Of a DNA stretch of 64,000 bases, positions 34,839-45,808 are shown piece by piece. Origin of the DNA: Porphyra umbilicalis (Eukaryota > Rhodophyta > Bangiophyceae > Bangiales > Bangiaceae); contig KV919005.1 in NCBI GenBank assembly GCA_002049455.2, positions 57,453 to 121,452 of the forward strand. The letters run 5' to 3'. Position 1 is the stretch's first letter; every line of letters starts with the position of its first letter. The notes under the pieces were generated by a model. The model did no database searches, was not told where the DNA came from, and saw nothing but the letters and a program-made list of their open reading frames with translations. The translations under genes were made by a program, and so were the position numbers.

Positions 34839-35023
34839 GACGGTGGCTGGGCCGCGATCGCCTGACCCAATGAGGGGGAGCGAGAGATAGCGGGTAGGGC
34901 AGACGTGGGGGGGGGGGGTTGCAGCGCTCGAAGGGAGTGGAACGGAGCGCAAGCGGGTTGTGGCCAGCGACGGGTGGGGTGGTGGACTCATCGGGAGCGA
35001 CACGGCACGGCAGCAGCCAGGCC

Positions 35024-35030
35024 TTTAAGC
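35024..35030 (-). promoter_or_regulatory. TATA-like box of the 882-residue protein gene
   Basis: GCTTAAAGGC on the minus strand, 186 bases upstream of the chosen ATG, an A/T island in GC-rich DNA. Similar to the TATAAAGG upstream of the gene at 28226. Confidence 0.45.
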
Positions 35031-35099
35031 AGGCCGACGACGCCGGCACGGGAACGGGGACCGGCGCAATCCACGCTCGTGGCGCGGAGTGGGTAGACG

Positions 35100-36540
35100 G
35101 CCCACGACGCGCCTAGGGGATGCGTGAACGCGTTCGGATGGGGAAGCAGGGGGGGTCACAACCAACGCTCACGGCTGTCGCGCAACGGGGGCAACTCGCA
35201 AAGAAAAAAAAACGGACAGAACAAGCGGGCAGGGCAGCAGTCAGCACCCACTATATCGTGAAGCAGGCTTTGAAAGCGCGCCAGAGAACGAGTGCACCGA
35301 GGAGGAGCGGCGCTGGTCATTGCATAGAATCTATTCCCGCTGCTCGGACGCTTGGCTCAACAGCGGTCAGGTGAGACAATCGTCAGGACCATAAGCGACG
35401 GTCCTCATACCACTGCCCCAATAGCGGCCTGCTGCGACAAGCGTCGCGCCCCGAAAACCATATGTGCACCCTGCCCCCCCACCATAGGACAGCACCATTC
35501 AGTCCAGGAAGCCACACAAGGACACAACTGTATACCGACCATGAGTGCCCTCAGGTGGAGCCGAAAACAAGCCACGGTGCAAGGGCGGGAGCGAGAACCG
35601 TCAGCCTTCGGACGGTTGTTGTCAAGTGTCGACGGCGACACTCCTCGGCAGGAACGCCGATGACCTCAGCCGTCGAGGGGCCCCAGCGCCAGGGGCAGGT
35701 ACACAGAGTGCGGCAGCCGACCAAGAACGCTGGTGACGGAGGCGACGTCAACGCACCTTTTTTGAAAAGAGCGCGCTGTCCTCGACGCGCGCTGACGTCG
35801 CGGAATCTCCCGCGTCACTGTATCCTTTGTCCGATTGATGTCACTTGGCCAATATTTCTTCGCTTACTCGGCAGTATAATTGTAGCACCCAATTCATTCA
35901 TGCTGAAGGAGCGGAAATCAGCAAAAGATCTGATTAACATGGCTCTCAGTTCTTGCCGAGAGCCGCCCATCTCACTCCAACGTGGGGCTACGTTTACTTG
36001 AGACGGTAAGTCTCACAGTGTCCCTGTACACACTGGATGTATTTAGGATAGTCTTGAAAGGTAAATGGACGACGTCGACTCTCAGGTGTCTGCCTCTTGC
36101 CTGCTCGCCTCTGCGCCCGTCTCCGCGATTCCACTTGCCGCCTGCCTAGACAAGTGGACCGTGCCGGTACCGGGCTTCACTGCTTGCGCCCCGGTCGGTT
36201 GGCAACGTTTGCTCCGATGCATGCCCCTGCTTGCCACCCTCGTCACTCGTCTGACGACGCGGGAGGGACCCCACACGTCCTGCTCTGCTCCGTTGACAGT
36301 GGGTTCGTTTTCCGTCACGGCTAGCAGCTGACGGGCGGCATGAGGTCAACGCTGTCGTGAGACTGGCCAAGTGTGGGGGGAGGTGCCCGTGGATCGTCTT
36401 GTGACGTGAATAAATCACCAGATGGCGAGCGCTACGCATGTGGTTCCCGGTCTACCTCTCGTGGCATGAGTGCTGACCTGTGCTTGGCCGTCCCTCGCTC
36501 CCGAGGTACTTGCTTTTGCCCCTCAAGCAGTGCGCCTCCG
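35100..36540. other. Intergenic between divergent genes
   Basis: Ordinary composition; A/T-richer around 35830-36060. Small open frames (for example 36065-36331) have no recognisable motif. If the flanking genes belong to one element, its shared regulatory region would be here. Confidence 0.4.
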
Positions 36541-36553
36541 GTCGCGCAGACCC

Positions 36554-36563
36554 CATAAGAGAG
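36554..36563 (+). promoter_or_regulatory. TATA-like box of the Plavaka/KDZ-type transposase gene
   Basis: CATAAGAGAG about 197 bases upstream of the ATG at 36751. A very similar CATAAGAGGAG precedes the small gene at 43471. Confidence 0.4.
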
Positions 36564-36750
36564 GGGCAGAGAGCTGGGTATTGTCGTGTCGGACCAACGC
36601 ACGGCTTTCGCTCCTTTCCTCAACCCCCCCTCGCTTCCCCACCACATGCTCCGTCCTCCGCCCCCCCTCCCGCGCGTGGATGCTTGAGAACGGGCTGGCG
36701 TCGGCTGGCGTCGTGCGCCGGGGGGCTTCCCGCCGGCGGCACGTGTCGCA

Positions 36751-39700
36751 ATGTCGGACCGTCCCCCCTCGAGAAGGGCGCTCGACAAGGCAACACGGCA
36801 GGCACCAAACTCCACGAGCGCACCACCACGGCGTCGCAACCCGCGAAACCCGCGCGAATGCACCGATTGCAACGCCGCTTTCCCCTCTCGGTCTGCGCTG
36901 GTGTGGCACCGCATCCAAATCCACTTACGTGTTTCCAATGCCGCCGGCGAGATTTCGAGCCGCAGCTCCCCTCTTCGCGGTGCCAATGCCAATAGCGATG
37001 CGACGGGTGGGGACGGGGACACAGGAGTGGGCGTAGACCTGGGCGGCGCGGTGAGCGGGAGCGGGGGAAGCGCGACAGGTGGGGGCGGGGGCGACACACC
37101 GGTTGGGGACGGAGGCAGGCAGGCGTTTGGGGACAGGAGCGTCGCGGCCACCGGAGAGGCGGGCGACGCAGCCGTTAGAGATGGGGCTGGCGTTGTGGGG
37201 GGCTTGGGGGGAAACTCTGCGTGCGGTGCTGCGGGTTGCACGGGCGTCAACGCTGCCGGAATTGCTCCTTGCGATGGGCGCTGTGCGGCTAGCGGCGCTG
37301 CGGGCTGCGCGGGAGCCAACGCGACGGGTGGCCACGGGGGGGACGCTAACGGCACAGTGGAGGGCGGCGCCGCCAAGACAGCGTTTGACCCCGCCAATGA
37401 CCTCAGCGAGGAGTTCAAGCAAGAGCTGCTCGCGTTGATGGAGGCAACACGCGAAGAGGTTGACGAGGAGGAGGCGACCGGGCGTAAGCGGAGGCGTCTG
37501 GCGGCGGGGGCCACGGCTGAGCGCCGCTTCACGTACGCCACCACCTCGACGGCTGTGCGCGCCCTGTACGAAGAGTACGGCGACTGGGAGCGGGCCGAGG
37601 CCGCCGTCAACCGGAGAAAGGGCTTTAGGACGGGCCGCTTCAACTCATTCCGGTTGCGGGCGGTGCAACGCTTTGCACTCAAGAGTGGCGGGGCCGGGTT
37701 ATCGTTGCAGTGGCTGCAAGAGCTCTTCGACCTGTTGGACACGTGGGACGGCACGAAGCCCGGCATGCCGATCGACGACCTGCATGAGCAGCCCATCCGA
37801 GAGGCGTTCAACTCCTGTAACGCGTTCAAAGACGCTGTACGTGATGACGTCGACGACGCGGTGCTCGAGGCTGGGTGGATGAAATGCACTCTGGTGATCG
37901 ACGGCGAGCGCTTCACGGCGCTCTTCCGGCCCGTTCTCCGAGTCGTGTTGGACATGCTGAGAGCGGGAAAGAAGGTGCAGCTGTGGAGCGGTGAGAATGG
38001 GCCCGCATTGCCGACAGACAAACGGGAGACTCCCCTCGACGGGGACGCGTTCCGCCTCAACGAGGCCGCTGTCATGGCCGATAAGAAGGACCCCGCCTGC
38101 TTCGTCCTCGGCTTGCACGTGTACAGCGATGCGAGCCAGCTTTCGTGGTCGGGAGGTACGTTCGTCTGTAGCGTGTGGCGGGCGACCGTGTGAGATGGGT
38201 CTGCATCTGTAACTCGCAGACGCTATGAGCCTTGTGCTAACTCTTTTTTGGTCACCGTCTGCTTCTGTGCGCCAGTGGGGCCAGTCGCATGTCGCTGTGT
38301 CTGCAACGCGCGTAGCTCATAAGCTGTACCCGCTGCGTGTACGCGTTGTCAATGTCGTGACTGGTGACGTTGAGTGGGAACCTATCGCATACATCCCCAT
38401 CGTGAGGAAACAGAAGGAGCCGGCGGCAGAGCGCCGTGCGCGTGCTCGCCGCCACAGCATTCTTCAGAGGGTGCTGTACATGGCATTCCGTACAACCATT
38501 GCTGCCAGCCGGCACGGCGTCAAGCATGAGATGGGAGGCAAGACGTACGTGGCCTTCCCCCGCATCTTACTTTACGTTTGCGATCAGCCCGAGGAGAAGG
38601 CGGTGCTGTGCATCAAGGGCGGTAACTGCAAGTTTCCGTGCTCGTCATGCCTCGTCCCGGCGGATTTGGCGGGAGCCCCGGCCGCCCTGAAGGCGACCGA
38701 GCGAAGTGCAGTGGAGACTCTCAAGCGACAGGTCAACGCAGAGGCCCAAGAGAGGCTCCACCACCAAACGCAGAGCCGTTCCGACTTGGAGGCTCACGAT
38801 AGCGCGCACAGTCGACTGCCCGCTTTAGCTGGCATGTTCGGGCTCTCCACAGATCCTTTCCTTCTCTACAAGACCGTTGGATTCGATTGCTTGCACGTAC
38901 GTGGTAGCCGGTCTGTCTTGTGGGTGGGTGCGTCTCATTCTGCTATTGAGAGTTTTCTGCTGATGTGCAGCTCCGGTCTGACGTCCTGCCTGGTGTTGCT
39001 TTCACGGTTCATTTCGCACATTGGTTGTGTTGTTGCACAGGTCATGGACTTGGGTGTCACCAGGATGCTGGTGCACCGCCTGGTCCGCGTCTTTCCACAC
39101 ATTTGTGACGGGCATTACCCGCTCTGCGAGACGATTGCGGCTACGTTTCGCGTGGCCAACATGCGGCTCGAGTACATGGGGCGTCGTTCTAAGGCCAGCC
39201 ACGTCCCCCCGGGTATGTTATCTGCGGGACACTGACCGCCTCATGCTTCTTCACTTTAGGCTAGATGGTCGAACTAGGGTGACCTGTTGTCTCTCTCGAT
39301 TCTGACCGCGACGAGGATCCTGCAGCACGTTGTGCGCCTTTTCCGCATCCGCCTGCCTGTCATGCTTATCTGTCCGACAGGTACATTGCGTCAGAAAAGG
39401 ACAAACAAGCCACTTTCACCGGGGCTCAGCAGAGGGCGGGTGTCTATGCTCTCCCATTCGCCGTGGACGGCATTTTCGGCTTCGGAAGGCGTCGGCCCAA
39501 GTCGCATGCCAAACCCAAAAAGAACCGCAAGGCTGCGAGCGTCACCCACGCCCAAGACGGTGCCACCGGGGGCGACCTCCTATTTCAACAGGGCGCCTGC
39601 GATGAGGACGACGAGGAGCTCCCCGTCGGATTCTCGTTTGACTGGAAGGCCTACAAAGAGAATTTTGGAGAGACGGCCATTCAAGACGCCGTAACCATTA

Positions 39701-41028
39701 TGTTTGCTGAGTATGCCTCTCTCTACAGCCGTATCGCCGGCTGGACGACGTCCGCCACGCCATCTGCCATGACGCTGGCCGAGGGCGAGTCCATCGCTGA
39801 CCAAGCGGAGAACTTTGTCATCAACATCATGTCGCCCATCCTCGGCGTCGTGCACACGAGCAAGGTGCATAAGCTCTTATGCCATGTCAAGGACGCCATC
39901 CGCTACCACGGCAACCTCCGGGTGGGAAACACTGCCGACAACGAGGCGGCGCACAAGGATGACAAGCCCTTCTACCGCCGGACGAACATGAACTTGGCCA
40001 CGTTCACGCAGCAGCTCGTGCGGCAGTCCCAGGGGGCCCGCGAGGTTCTGCGAAAGAACGCGGTACTCGACGCCGAGGCGTACCGTACCCTCCCGCTGGT
40101 CCCTAACCCTCGCGGAAGTCGTCGCCAGAGCGTAACGGTACCGGGAACGGGCGATGGGGCGGCGGTGGTGGCGGCGGCGGCGGCGGAAGCCGCCGAGACG
40201 GTGCCTAACGCCGCTGGCGAGGCCGCCGGCGGCAGCACGGCACCGTCAGGTGGCCGCGGTGGGGCGATGTGCGAGGCGACGTCGGCGGTGTCGCGGGCGA
40301 CGGATCACGCGCTGTCCACGGCAGGCATCGGTGGAGCGCCGTCCGGGAAGCGGCAGCGTGCCCGATCGGCCAACAACCTGCAGTGGTGCAAGATTGGGGA
40401 CCTTTCCCAACGGCCTGGGCTCGGGGCCGTGGGACAAATTTTCAAGCTCCCCCCTGAAAGCAAGGTGCCAGTCTTGGCCACGGTCGAGTTGGATGCCACG
40501 TTTGATTGCAAGACCAGAACCAAGCAGCTACTGCGTGCCGCGCCGCAGTTCAAGAACGGGAAGCCGTGGTACGATGCCATCCTGTATACCTTGGACGCTG
40601 AGAAACAAACCGAGAACGCGGTTCACGACGACGGGTACGTCGCCCCCAACGTCATCCACGCCGGGGAGGTGCGGGCTATAGTCAGATGCAAGGACGACGA
40701 CTACGCCGTCACATGTGATATGGATGTGGTCGACGCGGAGCCGGGTTGCCCTTTCGGCGCCAGGTTTTGTACGCGCTTCAAGTGGGCGGGGCACGCCTCA
40801 ACCGGGCCGGTCATCCGTGCTGTCCCGCTGCGGAATGTGACCCGGGTTATCCACATGGTGCCCGACTTCAAGGACTTGGCCTCAAGGAAGGGCTTGGGAG
40901 TGGCTCCTGCTCGGTATGACGGCTCGCGCGCAGATCTGCACGCCATGCGGTACTTCCTCAATGAGTTCTATCCGTGGGGGACGCAGCGACTCGGGGGAGA
41001 AGGGGGAACCGCGCCTGCTGTGCAATAG
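36751..41028 (+). CDS. Multi-exon DDE transposase, Plavaka/KDZ-like (CACTA-related)
   Basis: The N-terminus has a single C2H2 zinc finger (C37, C40, H53, H58), then a disordered Gly-rich part. The family core follows: HVYSDASQLSW, EWEPIAYIPIVRK, GGKTYVAFPRILLYVCDQPE, KFPCSSCLVPADL, FDCLH joined to VMDLGVTRML, and a C-terminal KVHKLLCHVKDAIRYHG with NTADNEAAHKD. This order recalls Plavaka/KDZ transposases of fungi and other eukaryotes, which carry out DNA cut-and-paste. Intron 38897-39040 (GTACGTGG...TTGCACAG) is clear and in phase. An earlier intron starts near 38156 (in-phase choice 38156-38219) or ends at the CAG at 38275 behind a TGCTAAC branch point. A third ends at ACAG 39380, with its donor at 39213 or 39217. 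The last exon runs to TAG at 41028. No disabling change is evident, so it may be functional. Confidence 0.7.
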
Positions 41029-41079
41029 AATTCGTTGTTCTCACTTTTCTGAGCATCTGCTTCGACCAGCTCGGGCTTT

Positions 41080-41940
41080 GGAGCCCGAAGCGCTCGGTGG
41101 GGGACGTGTCTCTGGCGCCGCGTGGCAGCAAATGGACTAGACTGCGGCAAAGGCACGGGTTTTCGCACGCGCGCGCAAGCGACGCCTCGGCCGCGGCCAA
41201 GTGGCCGGCACGCTCAGCGGGGAGACTGGCCTCTGGCACCGCGTGGCAGCAAATGAACTCGGCAGCGGCAAAGTCACGGGTGTCGGCACGCGCGCGCAAG
41301 CGACGCCTCGGCCACGGCCAAGTTGCCGACGCGCTCAGCGGGGACACTGGTCCCTGGCACCGGGTGACCGCGACGGGACTTGGCATCAGCAAAGCCACGG
41401 GCGTCGGCACGTGCGGGCAAGCGACGCCTCGACCGCGGCCAAGTTGCCGACGCGCTCAGCGGGGAGACTGGTCCCTCGCACCGGGTGACCGCGACGGGAC
41501 TCGGCAGCAGCAAAGCCACGGGCGTCGGCACGCGCGGGCAAGCGACGCCTCGGCCGCGGCCAAGTTGCCGACGCGCTCAGCGGGGCGACTGGTCCCTCGC
41601 ACCGGGTGACCGCGACGGGACTCGGCAGCAGCAAAGCCACGGGCGTCGGCACGCGCGGGCAAGCGACGCCTCGGCCGCGGCCAAGTTGCCGACGCGCTCA
41701 GCGGTGAGACTGGTCCCTGGCACCGGGTGACCGCGACGGGACTCGGCAGCAGCAAAGTCACCGGTGTCGGCACGCGCGGGCAAGCGACGCCTCGGCCGCG
41801 GCCAAGGGGCCGGCGCGCTCAGCGGGGGGACTGGTCCCTGGCACCGCGTGGTCGCGGAGGGACCCGGCAGCGGCGAAGTCACGGGCGTCCGCACGCAAGG
41901 GCAAGCGACGCCTCGGCCGCGGCCAGGTGGCCGGCGCCAG
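41080..41940. repeat. 121-bp tandem array, about seven copies
   Basis: The word GCGCTCAGCGGGG (or close variants) recurs at 41090, 41210, 41331, 41452, 41573, 41694 and 41815, steps of 120 then 121 throughout. Each unit contains GGCAAGCGACGCCTCGGCCGC and a GGGACTCGGCAGCAGCAAAG-like block. Copies in the middle differ at only a few bases. The array begins right after the transposase stop codon, so it is a candidate subterminal repeat of that element. The period is not a multiple of three, so it is not a protein repeat. Confidence 0.9.
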
Positions 41941-42138
41941 TGCGCACGTGAGTAGCCCCAGTCCATCCAATCGCACGGCTCGATGCCGCCGGCGCACGTG
42001 CGGGTGCGATCTTCTTTACTCACGGGTGGGGCTGCCACAAGCACTGTGGGAAATCTGGGTCGCGTCGTCACCGCTCTGTACAGACTCTAGTCACATCGCT
42101 GCGGTGGGAACGATGGAACTTACGATTTGTCTATCGGG

Positions 42139-42215
42139 GGCATATTTCGATGGTTCGATGCCCTATCGAAGCCTCGATGTGTTGAAGATGGGGATAAAGT
42201 CCAAAGGAGACGATG
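42139..42215 (+). repeat. TCGATG-type dispersed repeat, copy B
   Basis: Homologous to the inverse of 16145-16228; contains ATTTCGATGGTTCGATG and ATCGAAGCCTCGATG. Confidence 0.6.
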
Positions 42216-42229
42216 ATTCAGTACAGGGG

Positions 42230-43200
42230 CAGCAGGAGTGGCGGCAGCGCTCACAGGCCTCGACCGAGAGGCCAGTTCTCGCGCGGCCACCCGCGCTCGG
42301 GTCGCGCGAAAGGGCGCGGCGCAGCGCGCGAGCACCGCGGCGTCAAAGGGCTGTTGCGGGCACAAAAGCCGCCAGCCTCAAGCTCAGCCCTTCATTCCTC
42401 CGAGGTCTCTCGCACTGTAGTTCGAGTTGGGCTTTCGAGCTGGCGCGAGTCGGGCAAGGGAGACGCACGGCCATTCATGGGGGATTGCCGATTGTGTGAG
42501 AGAGCCGTTGGGTTTTCCTGCCACGCCCGCAGTGGGAAGAGTGACGATCGCCACGGGTGGTTGAGCTGGCGTCTGTCGTGGCACTGGTACTTTTAGGCAT
42601 GGCTCAAGCTCTTCCTCGCAAGAGAAGACGCAGGGAAGGAGCACCAGAAATTCGTGCACGTCGCCAAGACCCGTACACAATCGGGTCAAGCATCATAGCG
42701 ATAGAAATGGGCGGCTGGGAGGGGCACGCAGCCGGTCCGTGACGCGATCAACGTCGGGAAAACGCGCGAACGTTGTCCACTGGCACAGCCACCTGGGAAT
42801 GCGCCGGCCAATGATAGAGTCCAATGGTTGATATCCGCAAGCGTGCTGAGGTCGGCACCCGGCTCCAGAGGTGTTGCCACGGGAGCTTTTCGCATGGATG
42901 GCAGGACACACATTGAGGACGTGCCAACATGACGGACGACCTGCACGTAGCCTCCTTGCATGGCCCTTCTGATTGGTACAGAACAAGCACTGCGCGTTGT
43001 CGGGCGCTCACGCCTCGGGCGGGGCCGTAACGGTATTTGGCCACGCACACTGCAGCCGTGCGTGACGCACCTCCTGATTGTCGGCCCGGATCCGCCATCG
43101 TGCCTCAGCTCCCGCTTGCCTCGCCGCCATGGTAGCCATAGGGCAACTTGCCGGCCTGCCGCTTCAGGGCGCCTGTCGCTGCTCATGTTCTTCCGCCCCG
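42230..43200. other. Intergenic, nothing recognised
   Basis: Mixed composition with short overlapping frames on both strands and no motif. A CATAAGAGGAG promoter-like word lies at about 43208-43218 on the plus strand. Confidence 0.4.
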
Positions 43201-43470
43201 CGGTTGGGCATAAGAGGAGTCGCCCGCATCGCCGGAAGCAGAAACCGACCAGCATCAGCATCACTCACCACTCCAACATCACACTGCTCTCTCCGCAACA
43301 CCGCCAATACCCCACCATCCACCTTCTTTCCCGCCTGCCCTCCCCGCTACCCCCTCCTCCAAGCGACCGCCATCCAGTACAACCATTCGTCGCGCCGTGC
43401 CTCTTTGTGCCGCACGCACACGTGGTTTTCCTTCCTTCGCCATCCTCCCTCCACTCCCACTAAGGCGACA

Positions 43471-43761
43471 ATGGGTGCCAACGTCACCTTCTCGCTGCGT
43501 CGCATCACCAACCGCGCCCCCGAGCTCGCAACCCGGCGGAATACGACCTCTGATGCCGACCTGTCGGAGGTTTTCATGATGCGGTCCGCCACGCTCGCCG
43601 CCGCGGTGCTCCCGGCCGGCTATGGCGACTACGATTGCGCCGGGGACTGCCCAGCCCGCGAGGGTGCGGCCGGCAAGCTGCGGCGACTGTTTGGCCTCGT
43701 CCAACGGCCGGCACCGCGTCTGTTCGAGGCGGGTGGTCGCTGGACGACGCTGGACTTGTAG
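43471..43761 (+). CDS. Small orphan protein of 96 residues
   Basis: A clean frame from the ATG at 43471 (MGANVTFSLRR) to TAG at 43761. The start sits at the end of a pyrimidine-rich, ATG-poor leader (about 43280-43470) with GCGACAATGG around the codon. A CATAAGAGG promoter-like word lies ~260 bases upstream. The protein is soluble-looking and mildly basic, with NATTSDADLSE-like polar and YGDYDCAGDCPARE acidic/Cys segments. It has no signal peptide and no domain I recognise. The leader and promoter arrangement, more than the protein itself, make it a credible gene. Function unknown. Confidence 0.55.
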   Translation: MGANVTFSLRRITNRAPELATRRNTTSDADLSEVFMMRSATLAAAVLPAGYGDYDCAGDCPAREGAAGKLRRLFGLVQRPAPRLFEAGGRWTTLDL

Positions 43762-43769
43762 GGTTCCCG

Positions 43770-45800
43770 TGCCTGCGGCCGCCTGTGTGTTGCCGACCGG
43801 ACAAGATGAACGGGTGTACAGAGATCGAGGCCCACAGGGAGCGTCGCCACATCAACAAAAAAATGGAGAAAATTGGTTGTACCACGTTGTCCTCTGTGCC
43901 TCCTGGTCGGCCAACTGACGTGGATTCCGACGGAGGGGCGTGCGCACCATCTCGGCATCGTCCATTGCGCTACACATGGCAGGGCTGGCTACGAGCACGG
44001 AATCAATGTGTCCAACTGTACAGCCGGCCGGCTGGGCCCCAACCCCGATCAGGCGGCGAGCGATGGCGGGTGTGGGGAAAGCGTCAGTCACCCTGGCTTC
44101 GGCATCAGCGGCAGTAACGATGGGCGCTACAATTGGTATCCCACGGCGGGCCTCAATTGACGGACCTACAGGTAGCCGAGAGGACGGGAGACCACAATTG
44201 GCAGTCACATTGGTTGCACTAGCCGGCGCGCGCGCCCCGACGGCTGTCATGGCTCTCTCTCAGGGTGTTTGCATGTGGTTCGGGCCTCCCGCCATGCGGT
44301 AGCCCTGTTGCTCGCAGAAGAGCGACGGTCACACCAATCATCGACGCGCTGGCGGCCGCCGACACCGTCCAGGTGGGATCCGCGGCCGCACCAGCGTCGT
44401 GACCGGTAGCAACCCCCCACTCCCCTCCACCGAACACCACGCCGTCGCCGCAATCGTTGCCGTCGCTCCCGCTGCCGCCGCCGCGTGGCCAGCCGTGCCC
44501 GACGCAGACCATATGGTCTACTCCATGCATGGAGCTCGTCGCCGCCCGGCTTGGATGGACGACCAGCACGCCACCCGCCAGAGCGGCAGTGGCATCGCCG
44601 ACATCGTCGCTTCCAGACGCACGGCCGGCCAAGTGAGGTTGAGCGAAAAAGAAAGCGCGTGGCGCGACCGTCGCCAACAAAGAGGCAGCTTGTGGTGGCC
44701 GCCGCGGCGGTGCCGCCGACCCCCCCCACCGCCCGCCGGCACGCGCGTCACCGCGGCGGCGCGGGCACGCTCCTCAACGTTCCCGCGCCACCGCCGGGGG
44801 CCGCGGCCGCAACGCCGCGTCGACCGCCGCAACCGGCATGCGCCAGCCAGTGCGACCGACCGAGCGCGCGGTCCGTAGAGGCGGCGGCTGCACGCGGTCG
44901 CTGTGCCGTCTGACGCGGCGGCGGCGGCGGCCACCGCAATGGAAACGGCGTCGGTCGGGAGGCGCACCAACGGAACGACGAAAAGGGGACGATATAGCGG
45001 CGCCACCGCCGCTGTGCTCTGGTGGTGGCGTGGCCGGCGGCGGCAGCTGCGCGGCGTGTCGGTAACCACCCGACGGCCGTGGCGATGGTGGCGGGAGGAG
45101 GGGGAGAGGGAGGCAAGACGCTGCTATCGCCGTGGGTGGGGGAAAGGGCGCCCGCGTCATTGCTGTCGGTCAGGCGGCAGGCCGAGCGGCTGGGCGGCGG
45201 AGGTGCCAAAAGAGCGTTGGCGGGTGACGGGAAGCGGGCAGTCGAAGGTGTCACATCCTGTACGTGCAGACGGCATGCAGCGGCGGGCGGGGGAGGCGTG
45301 TGCGCCGCGCGGTGACCGCGGCGGCAGCAGGCGCGGCGGCGAGCCGCAACCGCCAACGGATGAGGGGAAACCCCCAGACCGGGGGCCAATGTCCATCCTG
45401 AGCGGAGTCGGGCGGGTGCCAGACGCGAGGAACCAGCAGGCGGGTGCAACGCCGCCGCTCCGTCGCCGTGACCAGCGCGGTCGCGCCGAGCGCCACGGTC
45501 TGGAACAAGCGCGGTGCCAGCGTGGGGCACAAAGCCGGGCAGGGTCAGGGCGCCTGCACCCTGCCCAGGTTGCTGGGTGCCCACGCAGCAGACCTTGGTT
45601 GGCTGTGAGCAAGAGTGCCCGGCCCATTTCTCGACCTTTTTGGACACGTGTCTGACCAGCGAGACGGTCGCGCCGGAGCACACAAGAGGGAAGCGGTGCC
45701 TCTCTTGCATCCTCCTCCGTCTCCGCTCTGTCGAGCACACAGGGGGACCCATCTACGCCATGCCAAAGCCAACCCCCCCCCTCCCCCCCTCCCCCTCCAG
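43770..45800. other. Intergenic; mostly GC-rich simple DNA
   Basis: No gene supported. Open frames on both strands are compositional. Includes the dispersed GC-rich repeat at 44990-45560. Confidence 0.5.
44990..45560. repeat. GC-rich dispersed repeat, copy B
   Basis: Direct homologue of 30180-30760 (see that entry for the shared landmarks). Confidence 0.6.
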
Positions 45801-45808
45801 CACCGCCA

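Noticed and set aside
41080-41940. CRISPR-like repeat array
   Set aside because: Units are contiguous 121-bp tandem copies without unique spacers, in a eukaryotic context; a minisatellite.
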